Assembly: GCF_900111875.1 (NCBI RefSeq)
Contig: NZ_FOJU01000007.1
Span: 1-64,000, forward strand
Direction of reading: 5' to 3'
Source: Poseidonocella pacifica
GTDB taxonomy: Bacteria > Pseudomonadota > Alphaproteobacteria > Rhodobacterales > Rhodobacteraceae
DNA length: 64,000 bases
Shown here: in pieces, positions 39,297 to 46,407 of the stretch
How positions within the stretch are numbered: position 1 is the first letter of the stretch
Layout: each line of letters starts with the position of its first letter
Notes under the pieces: generated by a model
Seen by the model: the letters and a program-made list of their open reading frames with translations, nothing else
Told to the model about the DNA's origin: nothing
The model's database searches: none
Translations under genes and position numbers: made by a program

Positions 39297-40508
39297 TCAC
39301 GTCCGCACCTGTGCGTCACATTTGCTCTCACGCTTACGGCTGCACGAGATCTTAGTTCTGTTTGCCTCTGCTACCCTGCTATTCGTGAGGTTTCGGGATC
39401 GCATGCTAAGGGTTGAAAGCCGCGACCGAAGGGTGTCGCGTAGAAAAATCAGTTCCAGAAAAACGCGCTTGATAGGGCGATGCCTGTGGCGAGGCCGATT
39501 GCGGCGCTCCAGGTCGAAGGTAGGGGGTGTCTCTGCTGTCTGGGGGTATTGGCCGCCCGAAACGCCTGAAGGGACTGGAGGATGGCCTCCAGCGACCCAA
39601 GGCGGACTTCTATCGCATTTATCGCCTTCTCTACGCTGGCCAACTGCTTCTCCCGTGCTTTCAGTATCTGCAAGGTTTCCGCGACGCCTCCCACCGTCCT
39701 CTCCCCATGGCGGGCAGCTGCCGTTGCTTTGGAGCGAACCGCCTTCATTTCCGCTTCCCAGTTGAATGTCATTTTTAGCTCTCCTTTTCAGTTGGTTGAT
39801 TTCAGTAATTATGTGATTGGCGTCTGCTCTGGTGCGTCCAGCGTCGACATGCCGCCATTCGTCTTTTGATTGAACCAAGCCTCCGCGCGCGGCGATCGCG
39901 CGCGACGCTGGTCCCTCGTGGATTTGCGGAATCTGGTCCACGCCGCGATCCGCGAATGAAAGAGGTGAGACGACGCTTTCTGCTCCGAAGCCCCACTGGC
40001 GCATCATTTCGTTGTGGATACCCGCCCAAAGCTTCGCTTTTTCCTCAAGTGCGTTTTTTCGAGACATTCCCAAGAGGCTACGAGGTCGTCCCCGCCCGCC
40101 GGATCTTTCATGATGGTCGAATGCTACAAGGTGAAAGTGCGGGTTCCGGGTGTCGTTACCGGCTTTGTCGTGGATAGCCAGAATGAAACCTGCTTTGCCC
40201 TGTGTGAGTTTCTCGGCGAAAATGAGCGCCAGTGCTTCCCGTTGAGCTGGAGAAGCTTCAACAGGGAGGGCGATAATGAATCGCTCACAGACTCGTCCAC
40301 GCCGCTTTATAGCTGCGCGCTCTACCGCTGCGGATTGTTCGGCATCGCTGCTGTATTCAATCCGTCCCCGAAGGACGATGCGGGCCGCTGATGCTCGCGT
40401 TATATAGCGCAGATGGGCTTCAGTCTGTCCCGCTTTTGCTGCACGGCCTGCGCTTTCACATTTAGGCGAAAAGGTTTTGACCGAATGTCGGAATGAGAAA
40501 AGTGCCAT
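39297..40508 (-). CDS. mobA: MobA/MobL-family relaxase
   Basis: A 403-residue relaxase that would nick oriT to start transfer. Tyr35 in AHLRYITRAS is the likely nicking residue. The metal site is His113 (AIHDKAG), His124 and His126 (NPHFHLVAFDH). The family block WGFGAESVVSPLSFADRGVDQIPQIHEGPASRA follows. After about residue 245 this frame becomes rich in Gly, Arg, Pro and Ser and is overlapped by another gene in a different frame, so the true functional protein may depend mainly on the first 245 residues. A candidate oriT lies 23-57 bp upstream of its start. Confidence 0.82.
   Translation of the reverse strand: MALFSFRHSVKTFSPKCESAGRAAKAGQTEAHLRYITRASAARIVLRGRIEYSSDAEQSAAVERAAIKRRGRVCERFIIALPVEASPAQREALALIFAEKLTQGKAGFILAIHDKAGNDTRNPHFHLVAFDHHERSGGRGRPRSLLGMSRKNALEEKAKLWAGIHNEMMRQWGFGAESVVSPLSFADRGVDQIPQIHEGPASRAIAARGGLVQSKDEWRHVDAGRTRADANHIITEINQLKRRAKNDIQLGSGNEGGSLQSNGSCPPWGEDGGRRRGNLADTESTGEAVGQRREGDKCDRSPPWVAGGHPPVPSGVSGGQYPQTAETPPTFDLERRNRPRHRHRPIKRVFLELIFLRDTLRSRLSTLSMRSRNLTNSRVAEANRTKISCSRKRESKCDAQVRT
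39449..39772 (-). CDS. Small membrane protein nested inside the relaxase gene (MobB-like position)
   Basis: A 107-residue protein encoded entirely within mobA in another reading frame. It has an excellent ribosome site (AAAGGAGAGCTAAAA before ATG). The sequence is protein-like: an N-terminal MTFNWEAEMKAVRSKA, a coiled coil (AREKQLASVEKAINAIEVRL) and one C-terminal membrane helix (STWSAAIGLATGIALSSAFF). In RSF1010 the membrane-associated mobB gene is likewise embedded in mobA in a different frame. Homology to MobB is not visible; the analogy rests on arrangement and topology. Confidence 0.65.
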   Translation of the reverse strand: MTFNWEAEMKAVRSKATAAARHGERTVGGVAETLQILKAREKQLASVEKAINAIEVRLGSLEAILQSLQAFRAANTPRQQRHPLPSTWSAAIGLATGIALSSAFFWN

Positions 40509-40530
40509 TGCTGTGCCGTTTTTGAGTGGG

Positions 40531-40565
40531 GGATAAAATGCCTATTTTATCCGATGTGCGCCTTC
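40531..40565. other. Candidate oriT: inverted repeat plus nic-like sequence
   Basis: GGATAAAAT (40531-40539) and ATTTTATCC (40544-40552) form a perfect 9-bp inverted repeat with a 4-base spacer. Immediately after it comes GATGTGCGCCTTC (40553-40565). RSF1010-type origins have an inverted repeat followed by TAAGTGCGCCCT, nicked within that motif. The location between the relaxase gene and a divergent small gene is also the RSF1010 arrangement. Sequence and position agree; nicking is inferred. Confidence 0.6.
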
Positions 40566-40583
40566 AAAACGGGATATAGGAAC

Positions 40584-40859
40584 ATGACTGATCTTTCCGA
40601 AATCGACAAATCCAAGTTGAGAATCTTGTGTCTGATCCTACAGCATTGCTGCCGGTATCGCCTTCTCGACAAGAAAGCTGCGGACGTTCGGACTGCGCAT
40701 AAACTGACAGTGGTAAGCGGACTGTTGGATCTCTTCGAAAGTGAGTTGGAGCGACTGGGTTCCGACGGCGGAGATGACGCTATCGCTGGGTTCGAGTGTT
40801 CCGGGGGAAAAGCGCGAACACGGAAACAGTCTGTTGATTTTGGTAAGAACCCATCGTGA
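40584..40859 (+). CDS. Small protein divergent from mobA, possible relaxosome accessory
   Basis: A 91-residue protein starting MTDLSEIDKSKLRILCLILQ. It is helical and charged with a disordered-looking tail (SGGKARTRKQSVDFG). I recognise no domain. Its position just beyond the oriT candidate and opposite to the relaxase is that of mobC in RSF1010, so a relaxosome or regulatory role is possible. Its stop overlaps a GTG start candidate for the next gene (GTGA at 40856), suggesting coupling with the DUF3987 gene. Confidence 0.5.
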   Translation: MTDLSEIDKSKLRILCLILQHCCRYRLLDKKAADVRTAHKLTVVSGLLDLFESELERLGSDGGDDAIAGFECSGGKARTRKQSVDFGKNPS

Positions 40860-40900
40860 ACCAATATCCAGTTCATACCTACAATATGAAAGGACAAGGT

Positions 40901-42400
40901 ATGAACAAGATACTGACACAGAACGATTTATTACCAATCAAGGGATTATTAGAGGGCGGTGATTGCGCTGTTCAGTCTTTGGCGACAGTGCGAGATTGGC
41001 AGGCGGAGCCAATCGCGCTGGGGGGAGCGTCCGGTTGCACTGACGATTTTCCGCTACACGCTCTTGGCTGCAAAGGTAGCAAGGCTGCTGCTGCTATCCG
41101 TGAAAGTTCGCAGGCGCCAAGGGGGCTATGCGGTCAGGCGGTTCTTTGTGCGATGAGCACGTCGGTTAGTTCATGGGGGCAGGTCGAAGCGATCCATGGA
41201 AACGCGACACCAATGGCGCTCTTCTTGATCACTGTAGCTCAAAGTGGAGAGCGAAAAACGGCCGTGGATGGAGCCGCGCAACTTGGCATAAAGGCTTTCG
41301 AGAAGCAGTTAGAGAAAACCCTTCAGGAGCGGCGATCTCTTGATCGAGATAGTAAGGAAACCCAATGCGGGGATGAGGCAGTTTCAGAGATCGTCGTAGG
41401 GGACCCCACATACGAAGGCTTACTCGGAAACATGGCGCGTGGGCCAGGCGTCGCATGCCTGTCAAACGACGACGCAGCCGGGTTCTTCGGCGGACATTCG
41501 ATGGGGCGGGATCAACGTCAGAAAACTATCGCCGGTCTCTCGCAGATTTGGAGCGGAAGCGACATCAAGCGACCGCGAGCGCATGGGCGTGATACCTCGG
41601 TTTCCGGTGTGCCACTGACCATGTCGTTGATGTTTCAACCCTACCTTATCGGCCAGGTCTATGGAGACAGAGAAATGGTAGAGCAGGGGATCTTGCCTCG
41701 CGTGCTACCTTGCTTCCCGAAATCGACAATGGGGACCCGCTTTTTTAAGGCGTCTGCCCGCGAAGCTCAGGAGGTGGTGCGAAGCTTCGCCGAGAGCGTT
41801 CTTGCGACGCTTCACGAGGTTCGGGCTCTGAAGGCGCTGCGAGTGCCTGTAGAGGACCCTTTTGCCCCACCGTGCGCGGTCCTGCCCCTTTCACAGAGCG
41901 CGCGAAGGGTGTTAGTTGATTTTTACAATGAAATCGAAGCCGAACTCGGTGATGGCGGTAAGTTCGAAAAAACGAGAGGCTTTGCCAGTCGTTCGATTGA
42001 GAACGCCACGCGGATCGCGGCAGTAGTGACGCTTTTTGATGATACCGGAGCAGCTGAAGTTACAGAAGCCGCTGCGCGCTCATCTTGCGATCTCATGCGC
42101 TTCTATCTTGCCGAGTTTTCGGCGCTACTGCGGCTGGGACGGTCGGAAAGAGATGATAGCGAGGCCGGACAACTTGGTGCTTGGCTGGCAGGTCGATATG
42201 GAGCGGGCGGCTACGGTCACGATAAAGATATATCACAGTTCGGCCCCCCAGCTTTCAGAAAGAAGGCAGATCGGCAGGTCGCGTTACAGCGTTTGGTGTC
42301 ACAGCACTGGATCAGGATGTTGCCGCCAGGGGCGGTCGTTGACGGAACGAAGCGGGCCGAAGCATTTCAAGTGCATCCAAACATAGATCGCGTTTTGTAG
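40901..42400 (+). CDS. DUF3987-family replication/primase-associated protein
   Basis: A 499-residue protein from ATG 40901 (MNKILTQNDLLPIKG), which follows AAAGGACAAGGT. The frame is open from GTG 40856. Blocks typical of DUF3987 proteins are ATPMALFLITVAQSGERKTAVD, near residues 105-125, and the later GGHSMGRDQRQKTIAGLSQIWSG and GVPLTMSLMFQPYL. Such proteins are common on plasmids and integrative elements and are linked with primase or helicase functions. The GERKT stretch resembles a nucleotide-binding loop. Probably it replicates or processes the element during mobilization. Confidence 0.8.
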   Translation: MNKILTQNDLLPIKGLLEGGDCAVQSLATVRDWQAEPIALGGASGCTDDFPLHALGCKGSKAAAAIRESSQAPRGLCGQAVLCAMSTSVSSWGQVEAIHGNATPMALFLITVAQSGERKTAVDGAAQLGIKAFEKQLEKTLQERRSLDRDSKETQCGDEAVSEIVVGDPTYEGLLGNMARGPGVACLSNDDAAGFFGGHSMGRDQRQKTIAGLSQIWSGSDIKRPRAHGRDTSVSGVPLTMSLMFQPYLIGQVYGDREMVEQGILPRVLPCFPKSTMGTRFFKASAREAQEVVRSFAESVLATLHEVRALKALRVPVEDPFAPPCAVLPLSQSARRVLVDFYNEIEAELGDGGKFEKTRGFASRSIENATRIAAVVTLFDDTGAAEVTEAAARSSCDLMRFYLAEFSALLRLGRSERDDSEAGQLGAWLAGRYGAGGYGHDKDISQFGPPAFRKKADRQVALQRLVSQHWIRMLPPGAVVDGTKRAEAFQVHPNIDRVL

Positions 42401-42422
42401 GCTGCGCGGCACCAGAGATTTG

Positions 42423-42441
42423 CCCCGCCCAACCGGCGGGG
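42423..42441 (+). terminator. GC hairpin after the DUF3987 gene
   Basis: CCCCGCC and GGCGGGG pair over a 5-base loop, 22 bp after the stop. No T-run follows. The rest of the 182-bp gap up to 42583 holds only an AT-rich stretch that may be the promoter of the next two genes. Confidence 0.4.
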
Positions 42442-42582
42442 CGGGTCCAGCCGAGTAGCAGATTAGCAACATGAAGATGGTTGGCGTGAAGGCGGTGTGA
42501 ATAGATACTGAATAATTTTCTTGAAAAAGGAAAACGCTTGTGACATGCTTTTGGACAGGCAGACGAGCATCAGGCAGGAAGC

Positions 42583-43203
42583 ATGACACAACCCGAAGAG
42601 AAGCGCGTCCGTCAGACGCTTGAGCCCTATCATTTGCAGCTTCTGGACGCCGTTTTACGTGGTTACCAAGAGTGGCGGGAGATTCGGCGGTTCAAGATTG
42701 AGAATGGCTTCGGCACCGCGCTGTATCCCAGGACTGATGCCAACGAGATCTTCGACGCAGTTGTGCGTAACGCCATGGCGCTCTTTGCAGACGATCCTGA
42801 GGTTCGCATTGTGCAGGAGCCGCAAACAGTTAAGTTTTGCTTTTCAGGGCAAGTTCTTCTTCGTTTCAAAAAGGGGGACGAAGCGAACCTTGGGCGAAAC
42901 CTCAAAACGCAGGCAGTCCTCGACTTTGTTTCTGCCCAAGGCACGTTGCCAGGTCTGCCTCCAGAAGCCGCCAAGGTTGAAGTGCTGTACTCGTCTTCAG
43001 AGCTTGGTGACGCAATCGAGAGCGTTCTGGTTGTGGCGCGCGATGGTGATCAACTGCTATGGCATTACGAGCTTAGCGATATCGTCGACGAGAGCTCGGT
43101 TGTTCCGCTCCTTCGTTCGGCACCTGATCGCTTTACGGACGATGAACCGCTTGTCAAACCGCGCAATCCCGACCAGGACACCGGTCGAGGCAAAAAAGAC
43201 TGA
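42583..43203 (+). CDS. Unknown protein, first gene of an HTH-M78 two-gene module
   Basis: A 206-residue soluble protein (MTQPEEKRVRQTLEPYHLQL at the start) with no signal peptide, helix or motif I can identify. The N-terminal part is helical and the centre (QTVKFCFSGQVLLRFKKGDE) looks like beta structure. It is followed 12 bp later by an XRE/ImmA-IrrE protein. Unknown protein plus HTH-M78 peptidase pairs occur as toxin-antitoxin or phage-defence modules; RosmerTA is one that I recall. By that analogy this gene would be the effector. An AT-rich promoter-like region precedes it. Confidence 0.6.
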   Translation: MTQPEEKRVRQTLEPYHLQLLDAVLRGYQEWREIRRFKIENGFGTALYPRTDANEIFDAVVRNAMALFADDPEVRIVQEPQTVKFCFSGQVLLRFKKGDEANLGRNLKTQAVLDFVSAQGTLPGLPPEAAKVEVLYSSSELGDAIESVLVVARDGDQLLWHYELSDIVDESSVVPLLRSAPDRFTDDEPLVKPRNPDQDTGRGKKD

Positions 43204-43215
43204 GAATGATTCATC

Positions 43216-44292
43216 ATGGCTACCAAGGGAACATTGCTGAGGCTTGCTCGGCACCTACGAGGATTCACGCAGACGAAGTCGGCGGAAAAGCTGGGTGTCG
43301 CTCAAGCTGTCTATTCTCGTATGGAGAACGATATCGTCGAATTTGACGATAAGCTGATCTCTAAGGCAGCCACAGTGTTTGAAGTTCCGGTGGATTTTTT
43401 CGACATTACCGACACAGTTTATGGTCCTCCGGTGAGTGTTCATACCATGCTTCGAGGGAACTCCCAGGTTACCGCGAGAGATGTGGAAATGATCACAGCT
43501 GAGTTGAACATCAGGCTATTTCATTTGCGACGGTTCTTGGAAAATGTCGAGCTAAACAGGACCTTGGAGCTTCCGCGTCTTGATGTCGAAATGTTCGATT
43601 CCCCATCTGCTATCGCTGATATGGTCAGGCTTCATTGGCAAATGCCCGAAGGCCCGATTAGCAATCTGACACGCGTGTTGGAGCGTGCGGGGATCATTGT
43701 AGGTTACTCGGACTTTCATGGAGCCGGGGTAAGTGGAGTAACTTTTGCAGCTCCTGGTCAGCCTCCCCTGATCCTGTTGAATCCAAATCATCCGGCAGAC
43801 AGGGTAAGGTTCACGTTGGCTCACGAGCTTGGTCACTTGGTGATGCATCGATTTCCGACCCCTGAAATGGAAAGCGAAGCCAACGAGTTTGCGTCCGTGT
43901 TTCTCTTTCCTCGTAAGGCTCTCCAAGAGGCTTTTAGAGGGCGAAAGCTCTCGCTGTCTCTGTTGGCCGCGCTAAAGCCTGAATGGAAGATGTCTATGCA
44001 GGGCATTCTTTATGCTGCTCAACGCGAGAACATCGTCACCAAAAATCAAGCCAAATATCTCTGGACCCAGATCAGTTCTCGTGGGTGGAAAACAAGGGAG
44101 CCGGCGAGCCTTGACTTCGAGCATGATCCGGCTTCGGTCCTGCCTACCATAATCAAAACGCAAATCGAGGACCTCGGCTTTGCCAAGAGCGATCTGGTCA
44201 AGCTTTCAGGTATTCACGAGAAGGAATTCGACCGTCTCTATCCCTTTGACAATACTCCCAGTCCATTGCCTCGGCTGCGGATCATTAACTAA
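43216..44292 (+). CDS. XRE regulator fused to ImmA/IrrE (M78) metallopeptidase
   Basis: A 358-residue protein. The XRE helix-turn-helix occupies about residues 5-60 (TQTKSAEKLGVAQAVYSRMEN). An ImmA/IrrE zinc-peptidase domain spans about 150-260, with His203-Glu204 and His207 in LAHELGHLVMH and a downstream Glu in EMESEANEFASVFLFP. Proteins of this kind repress a neighbouring promoter and can cleave regulators. Paired with the gene upstream, it is the likely antitoxin or regulator of a two-gene module and is the last cargo gene before attR. Confidence 0.85.
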   Translation: MATKGTLLRLARHLRGFTQTKSAEKLGVAQAVYSRMENDIVEFDDKLISKAATVFEVPVDFFDITDTVYGPPVSVHTMLRGNSQVTARDVEMITAELNIRLFHLRRFLENVELNRTLELPRLDVEMFDSPSAIADMVRLHWQMPEGPISNLTRVLERAGIIVGYSDFHGAGVSGVTFAAPGQPPLILLNPNHPADRVRFTLAHELGHLVMHRFPTPEMESEANEFASVFLFPRKALQEAFRGRKLSLSLLAALKPEWKMSMQGILYAAQRENIVTKNQAKYLWTQISSRGWKTREPASLDFEHDPASVLPTIIKTQIEDLGFAKSDLVKLSGIHEKEFDRLYPFDNTPSPLPRLRIIN

Positions 44293-44314
44293 AGAGCGAA
44301 ACTACTTAGATAAA

Positions 44315-44332
44315 TGTGGGGCGAAGTGTGGG
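44315..44332 (+). repeat. Candidate integrase arm sites, right end
   Basis: TGTGGGG at 44315-44321 and TGTGGG at 44327-44332 repeat the left-end pair with the same 12-bp spacing, about 66-83 bp inside attR. Confidence 0.4.
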
Positions 44333-44397
44333 TTCGCCTCAACTATGTTCGGATATTACATAAGTATATCAGCATGTTAGGGTGCATGTTCTTCGGA

Positions 44398-44412
44398 CAC
44401 CTCCTCCGCCAT
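44398..44412 (+). repeat. attR core
   Basis: This is the exact second copy of the 15-bp sequence at the tRNA-Ser end. Bases further upstream do not match the tRNA, so the copy marks the right edge of the element and not a second tRNA. Confidence 0.85.
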
Positions 44413-44617
44413 TATCCCCATTGCGAACCAGTGACACCGCCCTGACCTTCGGCGTGCGCAGCAGGCGACGAATTTCACCGACCACGGCATCCTCGACCAC
44501 GCCTCCCGGCAGCCGCTGCGGGCCTCGGATCTCAGCCTTGAGCCGTTTCTTGATCACGTCCATCGACGCATAGGAGCGATAGCCCCGCGTGCCCTTGTTG
44601 GTGTGGTGCGGGGTCAT
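44413..44617 (-). pseudogene. Serine recombinase remnant
   Basis: About 68 codons of a leftward frame (MTPHHTNKGTRGYRSYASMDVIKKR, GGVVEDAVVGEIRRLLRTPKV) match the middle part of large serine recombinases, after the catalytic domain. The rest is missing: the left side ends at attR and the right side at a sequence resembling an IS21 end. It is a scar of an earlier element at the same site. Confidence 0.55.
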
Positions 44618-44751
44618 CGCTGTAAATGACCGTTCAAAACTGACCCGCTTTCAGCGTTTGATTTCGACCCGTCGTTCAGAGGGCAAAGCCCCCAGGCGGG
44701 CCGCCCTGATATAGCGAATCCGTCTGGGGGGCGTTGCTTGCGGTGCGTTTA

Positions 44752-44874
44752 CTTTTCTATGCGGCTTTTGCTCTGCGCGAAGCGGTATGACGAGTTGCCG
44801 GTCTCGATGATGGCACAGTGGTGCGCCACGCGATCCCGCAGCGCGGTTGCCATCTTGCCGTCGACGCGCGCGTA
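44752..44874 (-). pseudogene. IS21 helper (IstB) C-terminal remnant
   Basis: The leftward frame ends with KMATALRDRVAHHCAIIETG and then NSSYRFA, the characteristic IstB C-terminus. The ATPase part is missing. Between this and about 44620 lies non-coding sequence that may include the IS right end (GGGTCAGTTTTGAACGGTCA in minus orientation). No transposase gene remains. Confidence 0.6.
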
Positions 44875-44918
44875 GAGGCTTAATCCGCGGACGAAGGCCC
44901 CAAGTTTCAGCGAAAAAT

Positions 44919-46130
44919 TCAATTTTCGACTTCTCCCACGGCTTCGCAAATGAGGTCTGCAATCAGGGAGCAGTCTTCGGAGGAGAAGCTCAATGGCAAC
45001 CGCATGTCGAATAGGGTTTCTAGGATTCTGTCTGTCGCGGGCAGGTTTTGTTGCGTCAAATAGCGCCAGCTTTGATGGTTTGAGGTGAAGCCGGTCGGCT
45101 CTTTGGCCCCGAACCACTTGATCTCTACGCCGCGGTCCGCGGCCGCGGACAGAAAAGCGCGACACGTCTCAGGGTTCCAGCCTGGAACCCTGAACTGGAT
45201 TGAGGATCCGACGTGGGATTCTGCTGGGGGCAGGGGGATTGTCACGATCCTGCTCTCGGCCTTCAGTCTGCCCTCAACGATACCATATCGTTCGTTCCAA
45301 CGGCGCAGGTTTTCGTTCAACCGGGTGAGTTGAGGGCGCAGAATGGCCGCACGGAGATTGTCCATTCGCGCCGAACAGTTTGGCATTTCATAGCGCGCGT
45401 CGGCAAACGCCTCGGGGGAAGGCCCCGCGCCGTGTCGCTCGTAAAGCATGTAGCTACCGGAGAGGATCGTCGCGCGTGCGGCGATCAAGGGGTCATTCGT
45501 GGTCAACAACCCGCCTTCGCCGGAGTTCATATGCTTGTAGGTCTGCGTAGAAAAACAAGCGGCCTTTCCCCAATTCCCCGACCGTACTCCGGCCCATTTG
45601 GCCCCCATCGTGTGGGCGCAATCTTCGATCACCGTAACATCGGCACCGTCGCAAATTTCCATGAGCTTTTGCATGTCGCAGAGGTGACCGCGCATATGGG
45701 ACAGCATAAGGAACCGCGCGCCGGACGACGCGATTTTCCTTTGAAGGTCGCCAAGATCGATGCGCAGAGTTTCGTCGATCTCAACAAGTACTGCGCGACC
45801 GCCGACCGCCTCAATGGCGCCGGGAACAGGGGCCAGGGTGAAGCCGTTGGTCAAGACGACATCGCCTCGCTGCACTCCGCTTGCACGCAATGCGATTTGC
45901 AGCGCCTGCCCACCAGAAGTCAGCGCAAGACAGAACTGGCATTCTTGCCAATCGCGGTATTCGGATTCGAGGGTCGCGACCTCACCAGATTCGCCGGCGG
46001 CCACGTTGTAGCGATGCAGGCGGCCACTTTGCAGTACGGCAACAGCCGCGTTGATCGCATCCTCAGGGATTGCTTCCTGCTGTGTGAACGACCCGTCGAA
46101 CTTTCGCCCAGGCGGTCTTGGATTATCCAT
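44919..46130 (-). CDS. DegT/DnrJ/EryC1-family PLP aminotransferase
   Basis: A 403-residue sugar aminotransferase-type protein. The PLP lysine is Lys199 in FSTQTYKHMNSGEGGLLTT. Asp170 in VTVIEDCAHTMGA contacts the pyridine ring, and TSGGQALQIAL binds phosphate. Such enzymes make amino sugars for surface glycans or antibiotics. No other nucleotide-sugar genes are nearby, so the substrate is unknown. It starts at ATG 46130 and its end lies beside the IS21 scar, so a larger cluster may have been lost there. Confidence 0.87.
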   Translation of the reverse strand: MDNPRPPGRKFDGSFTQQEAIPEDAINAAVAVLQSGRLHRYNVAAGESGEVATLESEYRDWQECQFCLALTSGGQALQIALRASGVQRGDVVLTNGFTLAPVPGAIEAVGGRAVLVEIDETLRIDLGDLQRKIASSGARFLMLSHMRGHLCDMQKLMEICDGADVTVIEDCAHTMGAKWAGVRSGNWGKAACFSTQTYKHMNSGEGGLLTTNDPLIAARATILSGSYMLYERHGAGPSPEAFADARYEMPNCSARMDNLRAAILRPQLTRLNENLRRWNERYGIVEGRLKAESRIVTIPLPPAESHVGSSIQFRVPGWNPETCRAFLSAAADRGVEIKWFGAKEPTGFTSNHQSWRYLTQQNLPATDRILETLFDMRLPLSFSSEDCSLIADLICEAVGEVEN

Positions 46131-46374
46131 GGAGTGCCCCCGGTTGCCTGCGTTTCACCAATTGCTGTTGTGCTCCGTCAACGGAGTAGTCCCGCTAAGG
46201 GTCAACTTAACTGAGATGCCCTATTTTGTGAGGAACGTAGCATGACAGTTATCGCGAGTGGAACGGGTGCGGGGTTTGAAATCCCATCTGCTTACCAAGT
46301 TGTGGAGGGCATTGCGGGGCGCGTTCGGAAATTCGGCTCATTCGGCAGTCGGAGAAACACCGTTTCTTTTGCTG

Positions 46375-46400
46375 AAAGGCCCCCCAATCGGAGGGCCTTT
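46375..46400. terminator. Hairpin downstream of the qorB-like gene
   Basis: AAAGGCCC...GGGCCTTT forms an 11-bp stem with one mismatch around AATC. It begins 8 bp beyond the qorB-like stop on the minus strand and sits between it and the region upstream of the DegT gene. The remaining 245 bp up to 46130 hold no gene that I can see. Confidence 0.55.
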
Positions 46401-46407
46401 CGCGTAT

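Larger units (their letters stand above)
37057..44412. mobile_element. Integrated mobilizable element in tRNA-Ser, about 7.4 kb
   Basis: The element is bounded by a perfect 15-bp direct repeat (CACCTCCTCCGCCAT) at 37057-37071 and 44398-44412; the left copy is the end of tRNA-Ser(TGA). Inside, in order, are a tyrosine integrase, a two-helix membrane protein, a MobA/MobL relaxase with a nested small gene, an oriT candidate, a MobC-position gene, a DUF3987 protein, an unknown protein and an HTH-M78 metallopeptidase. The base composition is visibly more AT-rich than the flanks. It has mobilization genes but no type IV secretion genes, so it would need a helper for transfer. No excisionase was recognised. 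Confidence 0.88.

Noticed and set aside
39238-39765. Plus-strand frame across the relaxase 3' end
   Set aside because: The sequence is Arg/Ser/Pro-rich without motif or ribosome site; the minus strand here carries two better supported frames.
40141-40391. Plus-strand frames opposite the relaxase N-terminus
   Set aside because: They overlap the conserved metal-binding and Tyr regions of the relaxase, so they are shadows.
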